NCBI GenBank assembly: GCA_020633075.1
Contig: JACKEI010000004.1
Location: 310,001 to 374,000 of the forward strand
Source of the DNA: Sandaracinaceae bacterium
Lineage (GTDB): Bacteria; Myxococcota_A; Polyangia; Polyangiales; Houyiibacteriaceae
Length of the DNA stretch: 64,000 nucleotides
Direction: 5' to 3'
Shown here: positions 52,718-61,980 of the stretch, in pieces
How positions within the stretch are numbered: the stretch's first letter is position 1
Layout: each line of letters opens with the position of its first letter
The notes under the pieces: model-generated
The model's input: only the letters and a program-made list of their open reading frames with translations
Told to the model about the DNA's origin: nothing
Database searches by the model: none
Position numbers and translations under genes: made by a program

Positions 52718-53727
52718 GGCTCCCACCGCAGCAGGGCGGCCCCCGCCGTGAAGCCTCCGCCCGTGGCGACACACACCACCCAGTCTCCCGGCTGCAGGCG
52801 CCCCTCGCTGGCCGCCTCGCTCAGCACCAGCGGCACCGACGCGGCCGTGCAGTTGCCCACGCGGGGGAAGTTGATGTGCGTGCGCCCGAGCTCGACACCC
52901 AGCGTCTCGCACACGCGCAGCACGATGTTCGCGCTGGCCTGGTGAAACGCGAAGAAGCCCACGTCGCTCAGCGAGAGGCCATGCTGCTCGCAGATGCGTC
53001 GCGTGAGCGAGCTCATCTCCGACACGGCGCGCTCGAAGATCGCCCCGCCGTCGCGCATGGTGATGTGGTGCAGGCCCTGCGCGACGGTCTCCGGCGTGGT
53101 GGGCTGCCGCGTGCCGCCGCCGGGCACGGAGATCAGGTCCCAGAACTGACCGTCCGCGAAGAGCTGTGTGTCCACCACGCCCACCTCGCCGGGCCGACAG
53201 CGCTCCAGCAAGACACCCGCTGCACCGTCGCCGAAGAGCATGACCGTGCGCCGGTCTTGCTTGTCGAGGAACGCGCTGCGCACCTCCGCCGCGACCACTA
53301 GCACGCGCTCGTCGCCCGTCTGGATGCAGCGGCGCCCGTAGTCGAGCGCATAGAGGAAGCCGCCGCACGCAGCCACCAGGTCCACGCACGGGAAGAGCGC
53401 CCCCTTGGCGAAGAGGGACTGCGTGACGCAGGCGGTGCTCGGCGTCGGCACGTCCGGGGACACGGTGGCCACGATCAGGCGGTCGATGTCTCCGGGCGCG
53501 TACCCGCTCTTGGCTAGGAGGGCCTCGCACACCTGCGCGGCGAGCCCGCTCGTCGCGTCGCCCGGCTCGCACCAGCGCCGCTCCTCGATGCCGAGGTTCT
53601 CGCGCACCCACTTGTCGCGCAGGCGCAGCGAGTAGGTGTCGATGACGTCCTGGTTGGTCCACACGCGCGGGGGCAGGTAGTGGGCCACCGCGGAGACGCG
53701 GCAGCCTGTCGACGTGGTGGTGATCAT
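52714..53727 (-). CDS. 3-oxoacyl-ACP synthase III-like condensing enzyme
   Basis: 337 residues, KAS III (FabH-like) fold. Catalytic Cys 121 (VDLVAACGGFLYAL), His 262 (FAFHQAS) and Asn 292 (GNCTAAS) all present; also GDGAAGVLLE. Condenses an acyl-CoA or acyl-carrier starter with a malonyl-type extender. The extra N-terminal motif of OleA-type enzymes (second Glu on the partner loop) was not identified. Operon partner of an AMP-dependent ligase, SDR, hydrolase and two carrier proteins. Confidence 0.92.
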   Translation of the reverse strand: MITTTSTGCRVSAVAHYLPPRVWTNQDVIDTYSLRLRDKWVRENLGIEERRWCEPGDATSGLAAQVCEALLAKSGYAPGDIDRLIVATVSPDVPTPSTACVTQSLFAKGALFPCVDLVAACGGFLYALDYGRRCIQTGDERVLVVAAEVRSAFLDKQDRRTVMLFGDGAAGVLLERCRPGEVGVVDTQLFADGQFWDLISVPGGGTRQPTTPETVAQGLHHITMRDGGAIFERAVSEMSSLTRRICEQHGLSLSDVGFFAFHQASANIVLRVCETLGVELGRTHINFPRVGNCTAASVPLVLSEAASEGRLQPGDWVVCVATGGGFTAGAALLRWEP

Positions 53728-55082
53728 GTGCCGCTCCCGGGCGCGCTCGCGTCCTGTTCACGCAGCGCGGCGCGCAGCACCTTGCCCAGCGACGAGCGTG
53801 GCAGCTCCCGTGCGACCTTGAGCTCGACGGGCCGCTCCACCGGCCGGAGCTCGGCGGCAAAGCGTGCCTCGAGGCGCTGCCGCAGCGCGGTCTCGTCGTC
53901 TGTGGACTCGCAGTACAGCACGGGCACCTCCCCGTACATCACGGACGGCCGCGCAATGCAGCACGCGGCCGTGACGGCCTCGTCGCGCAGCGCCACGGCT
54001 TCCACGTCCTCGGGGTACACGTTGGTGCCGCCTCGCACCACGGTGCCGTCGGCCCGCCCGAGCACCTCGACGCTGTCGCCCACGACCCGCGCCCCGTCGC
54101 GCGTGTCCACGTAGCCATCCGTGGCGGGCAGCGGCTGCAGCGCTCCGTCCACCAGGCGGCCCACCGCAGCGTAGGGCGAGCGCACGAAGAGCCGCTCCTC
54201 GCGCACCTGCCAGCTCACCCCCTGGAGAGGCTCTCCGAGCGTCGCGCGCCCCGCGCCGGGCGCGAGCAGGGCCTGCCCTTGCTCGCCGGCGACGAGCGTG
54301 GCCACGCGCGGGCCCAGCTCCGTGAGCCCGTAGGTGAACGTGACCCGCGAGCGGGGGAACGCCGCGACGAGGGCGCGCAGCTCGTCCCGGTCCACCGGCC
54401 CGGCGCCCACGCTCACGACCGTGGGAGCACCTTCTGCGCCTGCGGGCCGCTGCCGCCCGCGCTTCAGCAGCAGGCGCATGAGCGGCGGCGTCAGGTACAG
54501 CACGTCCGCGCGCTGTTCGCTCACCACGCGCAGCAGCGCCGTGGGGCTGGGCGTGTCCTCGAAGGCGAAGAGCTCGGCGCCCAGCGCGCGCGCCGCCAGC
54601 AAGCCCGCCACCAGCCCGAAGCTGTGCGCGAGCGGCATGGGCAGCACCAAGCGCCGCGCCCCCGTGGCCCCGAGAGACTCGAGGTGTGCGCGCGCGTTGG
54701 CCTCCGCCTGCTCCAGCGTGAAGGCGTAGAGGGTGGGCTCACCACCGGTGGTCCCGCTGGTGCACGCGAGGTAGCCGCGCAGCATCAGGCTCAGCGCTCC
54801 ATCCAGTGCCTCTACCGCGACGTCGTGGCCGGCGTCCGCGTGAAGGAGCGCCGCGGCCCCTGCCCGCCGCGCGGTCTCGCGCTGGGCGCGGCCGGGCAGC
54901 GTGGGCGGCAAGAGCAGCGGCACGCAGCCCGCCGTCACCACCGTCACGAAGGCCTCCGCCAAGGAGGCCGGGTTCGCGATGGCCAGCGCCACCACGCTGC
55001 CAGCGGGGGGCAGCGCGCCGAGCACCGCGGGCCCCAGCGCCGGACGGAGCGCGCCCGTCGCGTCCAGCGCGTGAACGGTCAC
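53724..55082 (-). CDS. AMP-dependent acyl ligase/synthetase
   Basis: 452 residues, shorter than a typical acyl-CoA synthetase. P-loop YLACTSGTTGGEPTLYA (about 110-126), YGLTELGPRVATL (A5), VEVLGRADGTVVRGGTNVYP (A8) and a C-terminal LPRSSLGKVLRAALRE with the catalytic Lys. Adenylates a carboxylic acid for transfer to a carrier protein or CoA; carrier loading is favoured by the overlapping upstream carrier gene (GTGA). In olefin (ole) clusters a related enzyme (OleC) instead makes beta-lactones; the 452-residue length is below OleC's ~550. Confidence 0.88.
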   Translation of the reverse strand: MTVHALDATGALRPALGPAVLGALPPAGSVVALAIANPASLAEAFVTVVTAGCVPLLLPPTLPGRAQRETARRAGAAALLHADAGHDVAVEALDGALSLMLRGYLACTSGTTGGEPTLYAFTLEQAEANARAHLESLGATGARRLVLPMPLAHSFGLVAGLLAARALGAELFAFEDTPSPTALLRVVSEQRADVLYLTPPLMRLLLKRGRQRPAGAEGAPTVVSVGAGPVDRDELRALVAAFPRSRVTFTYGLTELGPRVATLVAGEQGQALLAPGAGRATLGEPLQGVSWQVREERLFVRSPYAAVGRLVDGALQPLPATDGYVDTRDGARVVGDSVEVLGRADGTVVRGGTNVYPEDVEAVALRDEAVTAACCIARPSVMYGEVPVLYCESTDDETALRQRLEARFAAELRPVERPVELKVARELPRSSLGKVLRAALREQDASAPGSGT

Positions 55083-55369
55083 GCGGCGACCTGCGCGCAG
55101 CGACGCGCGAAGGCGACCACATCACCGACGTGCGCCCAGTTGGCCGCCTCCACCTCGTCCAGGTCCAGCCCGAAGCAGTCGATCACGGCATAGAAGACGC
55201 TGATGAGCCCGATGGAGTCGATGCCCAGCTCGTCCCGTAGGCTGGAGTCCATCCGCAGGCCGTCGGCTGGGACGCGTGCGTAGACGTCTTCGGTGTCCGC
55301 CACCAGCCCTTGCCACCAGGTCAGGGCGTCCGCGTCGTGCTTCAGGTCGTCAGGGGTCGGTCGCGTCAT
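55079..55369 (-). CDS. Acyl carrier protein-like, first gene of the operon
   Basis: 96 residues. Carrier signature DSSLRDELGIDSIGLISVFY with the attachment Ser 52 in GIDSIGL, followed by FGLDLDEVEAANWAHVGDVV. ATG 55369 chosen over an upstream start since the extension is disordered. Its stop overlaps the GTG of the AMP-dependent ligase. It differs in sequence from the carrier at 50109, so the pathway may use one carrier for loading and one for extension. Confidence 0.88.
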   Translation of the reverse strand: MTRPTPDDLKHDADALTWWQGLVADTEDVYARVPADGLRMDSSLRDELGIDSIGLISVFYAVIDCFGLDLDEVEAANWAHVGDVVAFARRCAQVAA

Positions 55370-55453
55370 GAGCCCGTCCAAGGATGCCAGAGGTGAGCCA
55401 CGACGCGGCGTCGAGGACTCCGACGCCGCGCCTACATTCACACACACGCCACG

Positions 55454-56377
55454 CTAGGACCACCCCCCGCGCTCGACAAGCGCCGCGCCCGCGTCGAAGG
55501 CGCGCGCAAAGGGTGTGTAGTTGTCTGGACCGTAGCCCGGCGCGTAGATCGCGAAGAGCACCTCGCGCAGCGTGCTGCCGTGCGCCGCGAGGGCCGCTCG
55601 GTAGAGACCGGCCACCCGCTCGGCCGGGTTCCGGAAGGCGCCGCAGCCAAACGCGCTCAGCACCGCGCACGTCACCCCGGCCTCGGCCAGCGTGCGCAGC
55701 TGCGCGACGATGCGTCGCCCCGCCTCGACCTCGTCGAAGGGGCTTCCGTCGCGCAGGTCCAGCGCGGCGGCCCGCAGCTCGTAGAACGGAAAGACGTCCT
55801 GGTCCGCCAGCCACGCGTAGCCCAGGTCGGCGCGCCCGCGGTCCTCGGGCCCACGCACGCACACCCGTGGCGTGTCCGTGTCCAGGTACACGTATCCGTC
55901 GCGCCCGCTCAGCAGCGCCGTCACCTCCGGCAGGTAGTACTCCGTGCGAGGGTCGAGCTCGGCGCTCGGCACCGCTTCGTGGCAGTCCGTGCGGCGGAAC
56001 ATGTTCTCCTCTTGGGCGGCCGTGCCTTCGACGTAGGCGCCGCCGGGGCAGTAGGCGTTCGCCATGTTGAGCACCGCGCAGCACTGGCCCGTCTCGCGCG
56101 TCAGCTGGGCCGCCGCTACGCCCCAGTCGAGAGGCAGCACCCTCACCCGTGGCCCCGCGCCAGGCTCGCGCGCACCCGCGCCGCGTTCTTGGCTAGCGTC
56201 TCGGGCGCGCACCCAGCGGGCCAGGTTCTCCTGTGCCAGCGCCGCGTAGCGCTCCCGTCCCCCGTGCGCGAGGCGCTCCACGGTCTCGCGCAGCACCGCC
56301 CGGCGCTGTGCCAGCACGGGGTCGTCGTAGCGACCTCCGGCGAAGGAGCTCTCGTCCCGCAGCGTGCGCCCAGCCAT
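55454..56377 (-). CDS. Microbial-type poly(ADP-ribose) glycohydrolase-like protein
   Basis: 307 residues of the TIGR02452/DUF2263 type. VLNMANAYCPGGAYVEGTAA with QEENMFRRTDC (about 103-132) corresponds to the PARG signature GGG-X(6-8)-QEE, here GGA-X7-QEE: the third Gly is Ala. C-terminal FGCGAFRNPAERVAGLY is the conserved macrodomain-like end. The family hydrolyses ADP-ribose chains; the Glu pair needed for catalysis is kept. Encoded 23 bases downstream of the MFS gene. ATG 56377 is the first start with family similarity. Confidence 0.87.
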   Translation of the reverse strand: MAGRTLRDESSFAGGRYDDPVLAQRRAVLRETVERLAHGGRERYAALAQENLARWVRARDASQERGAGAREPGAGPRVRVLPLDWGVAAAQLTRETGQCCAVLNMANAYCPGGAYVEGTAAQEENMFRRTDCHEAVPSAELDPRTEYYLPEVTALLSGRDGYVYLDTDTPRVCVRGPEDRGRADLGYAWLADQDVFPFYELRAAALDLRDGSPFDEVEAGRRIVAQLRTLAEAGVTCAVLSAFGCGAFRNPAERVAGLYRAALAAHGSTLREVLFAIYAPGYGPDNYTPFARAFDAGAALVERGGWS

Positions 56378-56400
56378 GCCCGACGATACCACGCCGCCCG

Positions 56401-57612
56401 TCAGGCGACGCGCGTCGGAGGGGGCGGCGGCGGCGCGACGGCCCGGCCCAGGGTCAGCACGCCCAGCCCTGCGACCAGCGAGCCCAGCACGAAGGCCGCC
56501 TCGAAGGACCACTGCTTGGCGACGGGCCCGAGCACGTGGCTCGCCACGCTGGTCCCGCCGTTGAACGCCCCCACCAGCAGCGTCAGCGCGCGCCCGCGCG
56601 CTCGGGGATCCACGCGCTCCACCGCCAGGGCGCTCATGGCCGGGAAGTGCGCGCCGTGTACGAGGCCGTGCAGCGCCCCCACCAAGAAGAGGTGCTGCGG
56701 CCCGAGCCAGGCCAGCAGCAGGGGCGGGAAGATGTACGCCACCTGCGCCCCGCGTGCGACGCGGTGCGTGCCCAAGCGGTCCGAGATGCCGCCCATGCCG
56801 AAGCGCACGGCCAGCGCCATCAGCACGAACCCGAAGAAGTAGTTGCGCACCTGCACCACCCCCTCGGACAGCGCGAAGGGCTGGTAGAACGCGATGACCG
56901 CCATGAACGCGAAGGCGCTGAGCGTGGAGCTGATGGCCACGCGCGCGAGGGGCCACGTCACGAAGCCCCACGTCCCTGCGCGCGCTTGCAGGTCCGTCAG
57001 CTTCCGCTCCGGCCGCGCGTGGGTGGGCAGGAGCAGGGCCACCACGGCGGCCAGCACGCCCGCACCGGCGGCGAAGAGGTAGGCGCCACGCCAGCCGTAG
57101 CCCGGCAGCAGCAGCTCCCCGATGAAGGGCGAGACGCCGTTCATGCACAGGTTGGCTGCGCCGAACCAAGACATGGCGCGACCCAGGCTGGTGGGGGGCG
57201 CCAGGTCTGCGGCCATGGCCCCGCCGGCGTTGAAGCAGAACACGAAGCCCAGCCCCTGGAGCGCCTGGTAGACGTAGATGCGGAAGTCCAGCACGGGCAG
57301 CGTGGCGGTGCCGAGCCCCGCCAACACCACCATCATGCTGCCGCCGCTCATGAACCAGCGCGCGGGGAAGCGGTCGATGTGCTGCGTCACCAGCGGGATG
57401 CTGAGCACGATGGCGATCCCCGGCACCGCGGTGATCCAGCCAACCTCCACCGGGTCGGCGTCGAAGGTCTGCACGAGGTACTTGGGGATGACCAAGAACA
57501 TCGACCAGCCAAGGCCGAAGAGCGCCTGCGTCAGCAGCAGCTGCGCGAACACGGGCGTGGCCAGGCGCTCATCCGGTGCGGGGACCGCCTGGCGCGTGGC
57601 GCTCTCGCTCAT
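56401..57612 (-). CDS. MFS transporter
   Basis: 403 residues with about 12 hydrophobic helices in two halves. MFS marks: ITAVPGIAIVLSIPLVTQHI and ARWFMSGGSMM between helices 2 and 3, GGISDRLGTHRVARGAQVAY in the matching loop of the second half. A Pro run (VAPPPPPPTRVA) ends the protein. Substrate unknown: drug or metabolite export is common in this subfamily. Five bases after the FmdB gene. It could export the product of the neighbouring cluster, but it is outside that operon. Confidence 0.9.
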   Translation of the reverse strand: MSESATRQAVPAPDERLATPVFAQLLLTQALFGLGWSMFLVIPKYLVQTFDADPVEVGWITAVPGIAIVLSIPLVTQHIDRFPARWFMSGGSMMVVLAGLGTATLPVLDFRIYVYQALQGLGFVFCFNAGGAMAADLAPPTSLGRAMSWFGAANLCMNGVSPFIGELLLPGYGWRGAYLFAAGAGVLAAVVALLLPTHARPERKLTDLQARAGTWGFVTWPLARVAISSTLSAFAFMAVIAFYQPFALSEGVVQVRNYFFGFVLMALAVRFGMGGISDRLGTHRVARGAQVAYIFPPLLLAWLGPQHLFLVGALHGLVHGAHFPAMSALAVERVDPRARGRALTLLVGAFNGGTSVASHVLGPVAKQWSFEAAFVLGSLVAGLGVLTLGRAVAPPPPPPTRVA

Positions 57613-57617
57613 GGCGC

Positions 57618-57881
57618 TCAGTCGTCCGCAGACGCGCTGGCGCTACTGGCCGTGCTGGACTCGGTGCTCTTGCTGTCCGAGCTGGACTTGCGGTTGCTGG
57701 AGCCCGAGTACAGGTCGGACTCCCAGCCGCCGCCCTTGAGGATGAAGTTGCTGCCGGTGATCATGCGGCGCGCCTTCTGCTTGCCGCACTTCGGGCACTT
57801 CTTGATCGGGTCTTCACTGATGCGCTGTTCGCGCTCGAACGCGTGACCGCAGGCATCGCAGGCGTAGTCGTAGGTCGGCAT
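57618..57881 (-). CDS. FmdB-family zinc ribbon protein
   Basis: 87 residues. MPTYDYACDACGHAFEREQR, then CPKCGKQKARRMITGSNFIL: a CxxC...CxxC zinc ribbon typical of FmdB-type small proteins, followed by a Ser/Ala-rich disordered tail. Probably a small regulatory or assembly protein. Complete. Upstream, the 116 bases to the PspA gene are non-coding. Confidence 0.92.
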   Translation of the reverse strand: MPTYDYACDACGHAFEREQRISEDPIKKCPKCGKQKARRMITGSNFILKGGGWESDLYSGSSNRKSSSDSKSTESSTASSASASADD

Positions 57882-57997
57882 CGGGGGAAACTCCGCTGCG
57901 GAAGTTGAGGCCGAACGGGCGACTGTCAAGGCAGGCCAGCCAAGAGACTTCTGGGAAGGCGCCCCGGCCACCGCCGGGGGGTGCAGCCCCGGGCCGC

Positions 57998-58795
<798 letters not shown>

Positions 58796-58805
58796 GTTCT
58801 ACCCC

Positions 58806-59204
58806 TTAGCTATTGGACTTGGCGAACCCGCGCAGGGTCTCGAGGTGGTTGGAGAGGGCCAGCGAGAAGTCGTCGAACGTTCCCTGGAACTCATTGTAGT
58901 CGAGGTTCTCGGCTCGCAAGGTGCAGGTCAACACCACGGCGCCGTCCGTGATTCCGTACGCGCCATGGATCATGTCGCGCGCGTTCATCTCCAGCAGCGT
59001 CTCGAAGAATTCTTCGCGCCGCTCGATGGCGTCCAGGTTGGTGACCTTCATGCGAAAGAGCACGAGCGGGCCAACCAGGTTGACCACCACGTGCTCGCCC
59101 CAGTCGGGGTCCCGCACCAGCCACATGGTGCCGTCTTCGCCCAGCTCCCGGTGGGGCAGCTCCGAGCGGGTCAAGTACGCTTCGATGTCTTCTCGGGTTC
59201 GCAT
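58806..59204 (-). CDS. YbjN-like domain protein
   Basis: 132 residues, alpha/beta, similar in pattern to the YbjN/type III secretion chaperone-like fold: MWLVRDPDWGEHVVVNLVGP, then LFRMKVTNLDAIERREEFFE, ARDMIHGAYGITDGAVVLTC. Function unknown. Lies directly upstream of pspA on the same strand (10 bases), suggesting a role in membrane stress. ATG 59204 is the first start. Good family fit but from memory only. Confidence 0.78.
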   Translation of the reverse strand: MRTREDIEAYLTRSELPHRELGEDGTMWLVRDPDWGEHVVVNLVGPLVLFRMKVTNLDAIERREEFFETLLEMNARDMIHGAYGITDGAVVLTCTLRAENLDYNEFQGTFDDFSLALSNHLETLRGFAKSNS

Positions 59205-59323
59205 CCGCCGATGGCCTCCTCGGAGTGATCGCAGGTCGGTGGAAGGCGGAGGCTACCACAGCGCCGTGCGCGATCGCCCCAAGTTTCGCGGACCGGTCCG
59301 CGCGGTCCGGGCGGCCAGCGAGC

Positions 59324-59932
59324 CTACTCGTCCAGCAGGTGACCCATGCGCGTGCGCTTGGTCTCGAGGTACTCGCGGTTGTGCTCGTGGGCAGCCACCA
59401 TGTGGTCCACGCGCTCGGTCACGACCACCCCCTCGGCCTCGAGGCCGCTGACCTTCTCGGGGTTGTTGGTCATCAGGCGCACCGAGCGCACCTTCAGCTC
59501 GGCCAGCATGGCCGCCGCGATGTCGTAGCGCCGCAGGTCGTCGTCGAAGCCGAGCACGCGGTTGGCGTCCACCGTGTCGTAGCCCTCGTCCTGCTTGGCG
59601 TACGCGCGGATCTTGTTGCCCAGGCCAATGCCACGACCCTCTTGGCGCATGTAGAGCACCAGGCCCTGACCGGCCTCGCCCACGCGCCGCATGGCCAGAT
59701 CCAGCTGCTCGCGGCAGTCGCACTTGAGCGAGTGGAAGACCTCGCCCGTCAGGCACTCGCTGTGGACGCGCGTGAGCAGGCCCTCGCTGGCCGCGATGTC
59801 ACCCGTGTAGAGGGCCACGTGCTCGAGGCCCGTGTCGGTGTCGGCGAACACCACGCAGCGCAGCTCCCCGTACTCGGTGGGCAGTTGCGCCTCGGCGAAG
59901 CGCTCGAGGCGGGGGCGTGGGTGATGGGCCAT
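59324..59932 (-). CDS. ribA: GTP cyclohydrolase II
   Basis: 202 residues, normal for stand-alone RibA. Zinc and active-site region HSECLTGEVFHSLKCDCREQ with Cys of the zinc site, then LVLYMRQEGRGIGLGNKIRA (catalytic), and NNPEKVSGLEAEGVVV near the end. First step of riboflavin synthesis: GTP to 2,5-diamino-6-ribosylamino-pyrimidinone phosphate. No other rib gene is nearby. ATG 59932 chosen; an ATG nine codons upstream (59959) is possible. No riboswitch is evident upstream. Confidence 0.93.
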   Translation of the reverse strand: MAHHPRPRLERFAEAQLPTEYGELRCVVFADTDTGLEHVALYTGDIAASEGLLTRVHSECLTGEVFHSLKCDCREQLDLAMRRVGEAGQGLVLYMRQEGRGIGLGNKIRAYAKQDEGYDTVDANRVLGFDDDLRRYDIAAAMLAELKVRSVRLMTNNPEKVSGLEAEGVVVTERVDHMVAAHEHNREYLETKRTRMGHLLDE

Positions 59933-60018
59933 CGTGGCTGTCGAGGCGGAGCGCGGCATGAAAGGGGAAAGCGGCCCGCGAGCGGGGGAGCGGAAATGTA
60001 GGAGGGTGAGGCCCGGGG

Positions 60019-61950
60019 TCAAGGGGCGGGTGGGTCGAGGGCCCACATGACAATGGTCGCGCGGCTGTCGGGTGAGCTCGTGTCCAGCAAGAATGACGCT
60101 ACGTCGCGCCCGGGATCCAGCCACAGGACCCGCGGGGCTCGCGCCGGGGGGCGGTCGTACGACTCTGGGGGCGCCTCGTTCAGGCGCTCGCCAACCGGTC
60201 CTCCCAGCTCGCCCGGACCGGGCCCGTCTGCCTGCGGACTGGCCACCGGCTCGTCAGCGTCCGGCTCCTGTTCGCCCAGCAGCTCCGCGCGCCAGCACGC
60301 CGAGGGGGTGACCACGCTGGTCGCGCCCACCTCGTAGCGCAGCGCGTCGAGGGCCGCGACGCCCAGCGATGGCAGCGCGAGGGTGGCGTCCACGAAGCGC
60401 AGCTCGTCGGAGCCGCCGAGGGGGAAGGCGCCTTCTTGGCCGCTCTCCCGGAGGGCGTCGGCAAGCCGCAGCTTCTCGGCGGCGCTGAGCGCGAGCGGCC
60501 CCACCAGGTCGAGCTCCGACACCCCCGCGAGCAGCGCCGCGCTCACCACCGCCCGCAGGTCGGCCATGGTCACCGAGCGGTCCAGCAGCAGGCTGAGCCG
60601 CGCGCCGCGGCACACCGGGATGGGCTCCGCGGCCACGTCCAGGGCTACGATGGCCAGCCGCTCGCCGACGGGCGCCGCAGGCTCGGGAGCGCGCGGAGGT
60701 CGCCGGCCAGCGCCCATCGTCCACGGGTCCGGCGTGAGCTCCGCGTGCGTGGTCGACCCCGAGAGCGCCCGGGCCACCGCCCTCACGTCGTCCAGCGGTG
60801 AGAGGACCACGCCTCCCGGGTCTCGCAGCGCGCCGGCGGACACGATGAAGCGCGGCTGCGGCCCGTCGCCCGTGGCAGGGACGCCGGCGGCGAGCGGCAG
60901 AGGCTGCACGTCCACGCCGGCCCAGACGGGCCACGGCGCAGGCGCCAGCCGCTCTTGGGCCACGCGGGAGCCCACGCGATCCAGCGTCATCATGCCGACG
61001 AAGGCCAGCACCAGCGCCACCGTGGCTGCCCACGACGGGGCAGGGTCCCCGCGACGCGTGATCCAGCGGGCGGCCAGCGTGGCCGGCAGGAGCGCCAGGA
61101 TCGCGCCCAGCCGGGCCGCGCTCAAGGTCGCCAACAGGGTGCCGTGCTGCACGATGTAGGCTTCCCGCGTGGTGACGGCCCGCTCCGGCAGGGTCGCGCA
61201 CTGCGTCGCGGTCAACAGCGCGAGCACGCACAGCGTGGCGAGCACCACCGCCGAGCGCCCCGCTTGCCGCGCGGCGAGCGAGCTCTGCGACCCGACCAGG
61301 GCGACGACGCCGCTCAGGAACGCGGCCGCCAGCCACGGCAGCGCCCCGGCCTCCGCAGGGAAGCCGTACGCGACACCCCACAGCGGCAGCGTCACCACGG
61401 CCAGGCCCATGCCGCGCCAGCGTGGCTTCTCGAAGTGGGGCAGCAGCCAGGCGAGCGCGGCGGACCCCCACAGGCAGCCCGACACCAGCGCACCCAGTCC
61501 TCGCACCTCGTGCATGACCAGCGTCCCGACGACCCGCTCGATCAGCGCGTCGCCGCCCCACACGCCACCCCTCGAGAGCGCGTCCACCTCCGCGCGCCGG
61601 CCGACGAGGCTCTGCGCGGCCAGCGCGACCACCCAGGGGAGCGCCCCGGCCACGACGTCGGCGGCGACCCACAGCTCCCGCCCCTTGCGGCGTGCGGCCA
61701 TGAACCCCATCAGCATCAGCGCTGCGGCCCCGGACGCCGTGAGTCGCCAGGAGTCGAGGGTCTCGCGGCCGTAGCCGTCCAGCCTCGTCAGCTCCCGCAG
61801 GCTCGCGCCGGTAGCGAGCCGGTACGCGACGAACAGCGCGAGGCCCAGCAGCGGCAGCGCCAGCCAGACCGCGCTGTGCAGCGGGCGCTCGGGTGCCGGC
61901 AGGGTAAGCTGGTCGACAGGGGCCTCACGGGGCGGGGCTTCACGGGACAT
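60019..61950 (-). CDS. Large membrane protein with soluble C-terminal domain
   Basis: 643 residues. About eight to ten transmembrane helices between residues ~30 and 330 (for example WLALPLLGLALFVAYRLATG, LALVLAFVGMMTLDRV), then a ~300-residue non-membrane region with repeated small alpha/beta pieces (LSLLLDRSVTMADLRAVVSA, ALLAGVSELDLVGPLALSAA). These resemble ExbD-type periplasmic folds only loosely. I do not recognise the family. The upstream SDR gene ends 30 bases before its start, so they may be co-transcribed. Confidence 0.75.
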   Translation of the reverse strand: MSREAPPREAPVDQLTLPAPERPLHSAVWLALPLLGLALFVAYRLATGASLRELTRLDGYGRETLDSWRLTASGAAALMLMGFMAARRKGRELWVAADVVAGALPWVVALAAQSLVGRRAEVDALSRGGVWGGDALIERVVGTLVMHEVRGLGALVSGCLWGSAALAWLLPHFEKPRWRGMGLAVVTLPLWGVAYGFPAEAGALPWLAAAFLSGVVALVGSQSSLAARQAGRSAVVLATLCVLALLTATQCATLPERAVTTREAYIVQHGTLLATLSAARLGAILALLPATLAARWITRRGDPAPSWAATVALVLAFVGMMTLDRVGSRVAQERLAPAPWPVWAGVDVQPLPLAAGVPATGDGPQPRFIVSAGALRDPGGVVLSPLDDVRAVARALSGSTTHAELTPDPWTMGAGRRPPRAPEPAAPVGERLAIVALDVAAEPIPVCRGARLSLLLDRSVTMADLRAVVSAALLAGVSELDLVGPLALSAAEKLRLADALRESGQEGAFPLGGSDELRFVDATLALPSLGVAALDALRYEVGATSVVTPSACWRAELLGEQEPDADEPVASPQADGPGPGELGGPVGERLNEAPPESYDRPPARAPRVLWLDPGRDVASFLLDTSSPDSRATIVMWALDPPAP

Positions 61951-61980
61951 GTCCGATCGGACACCCGCCACGCGTAGGCG

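Noticed and set aside
50109..55369. A plain OleABCD olefin cluster
   Set aside because: Ligase too short, SDR classical rather than extended, hydrolase Ser-type, and carrier proteins plus a diiron-type oxidase are present; the class set only partly matches.
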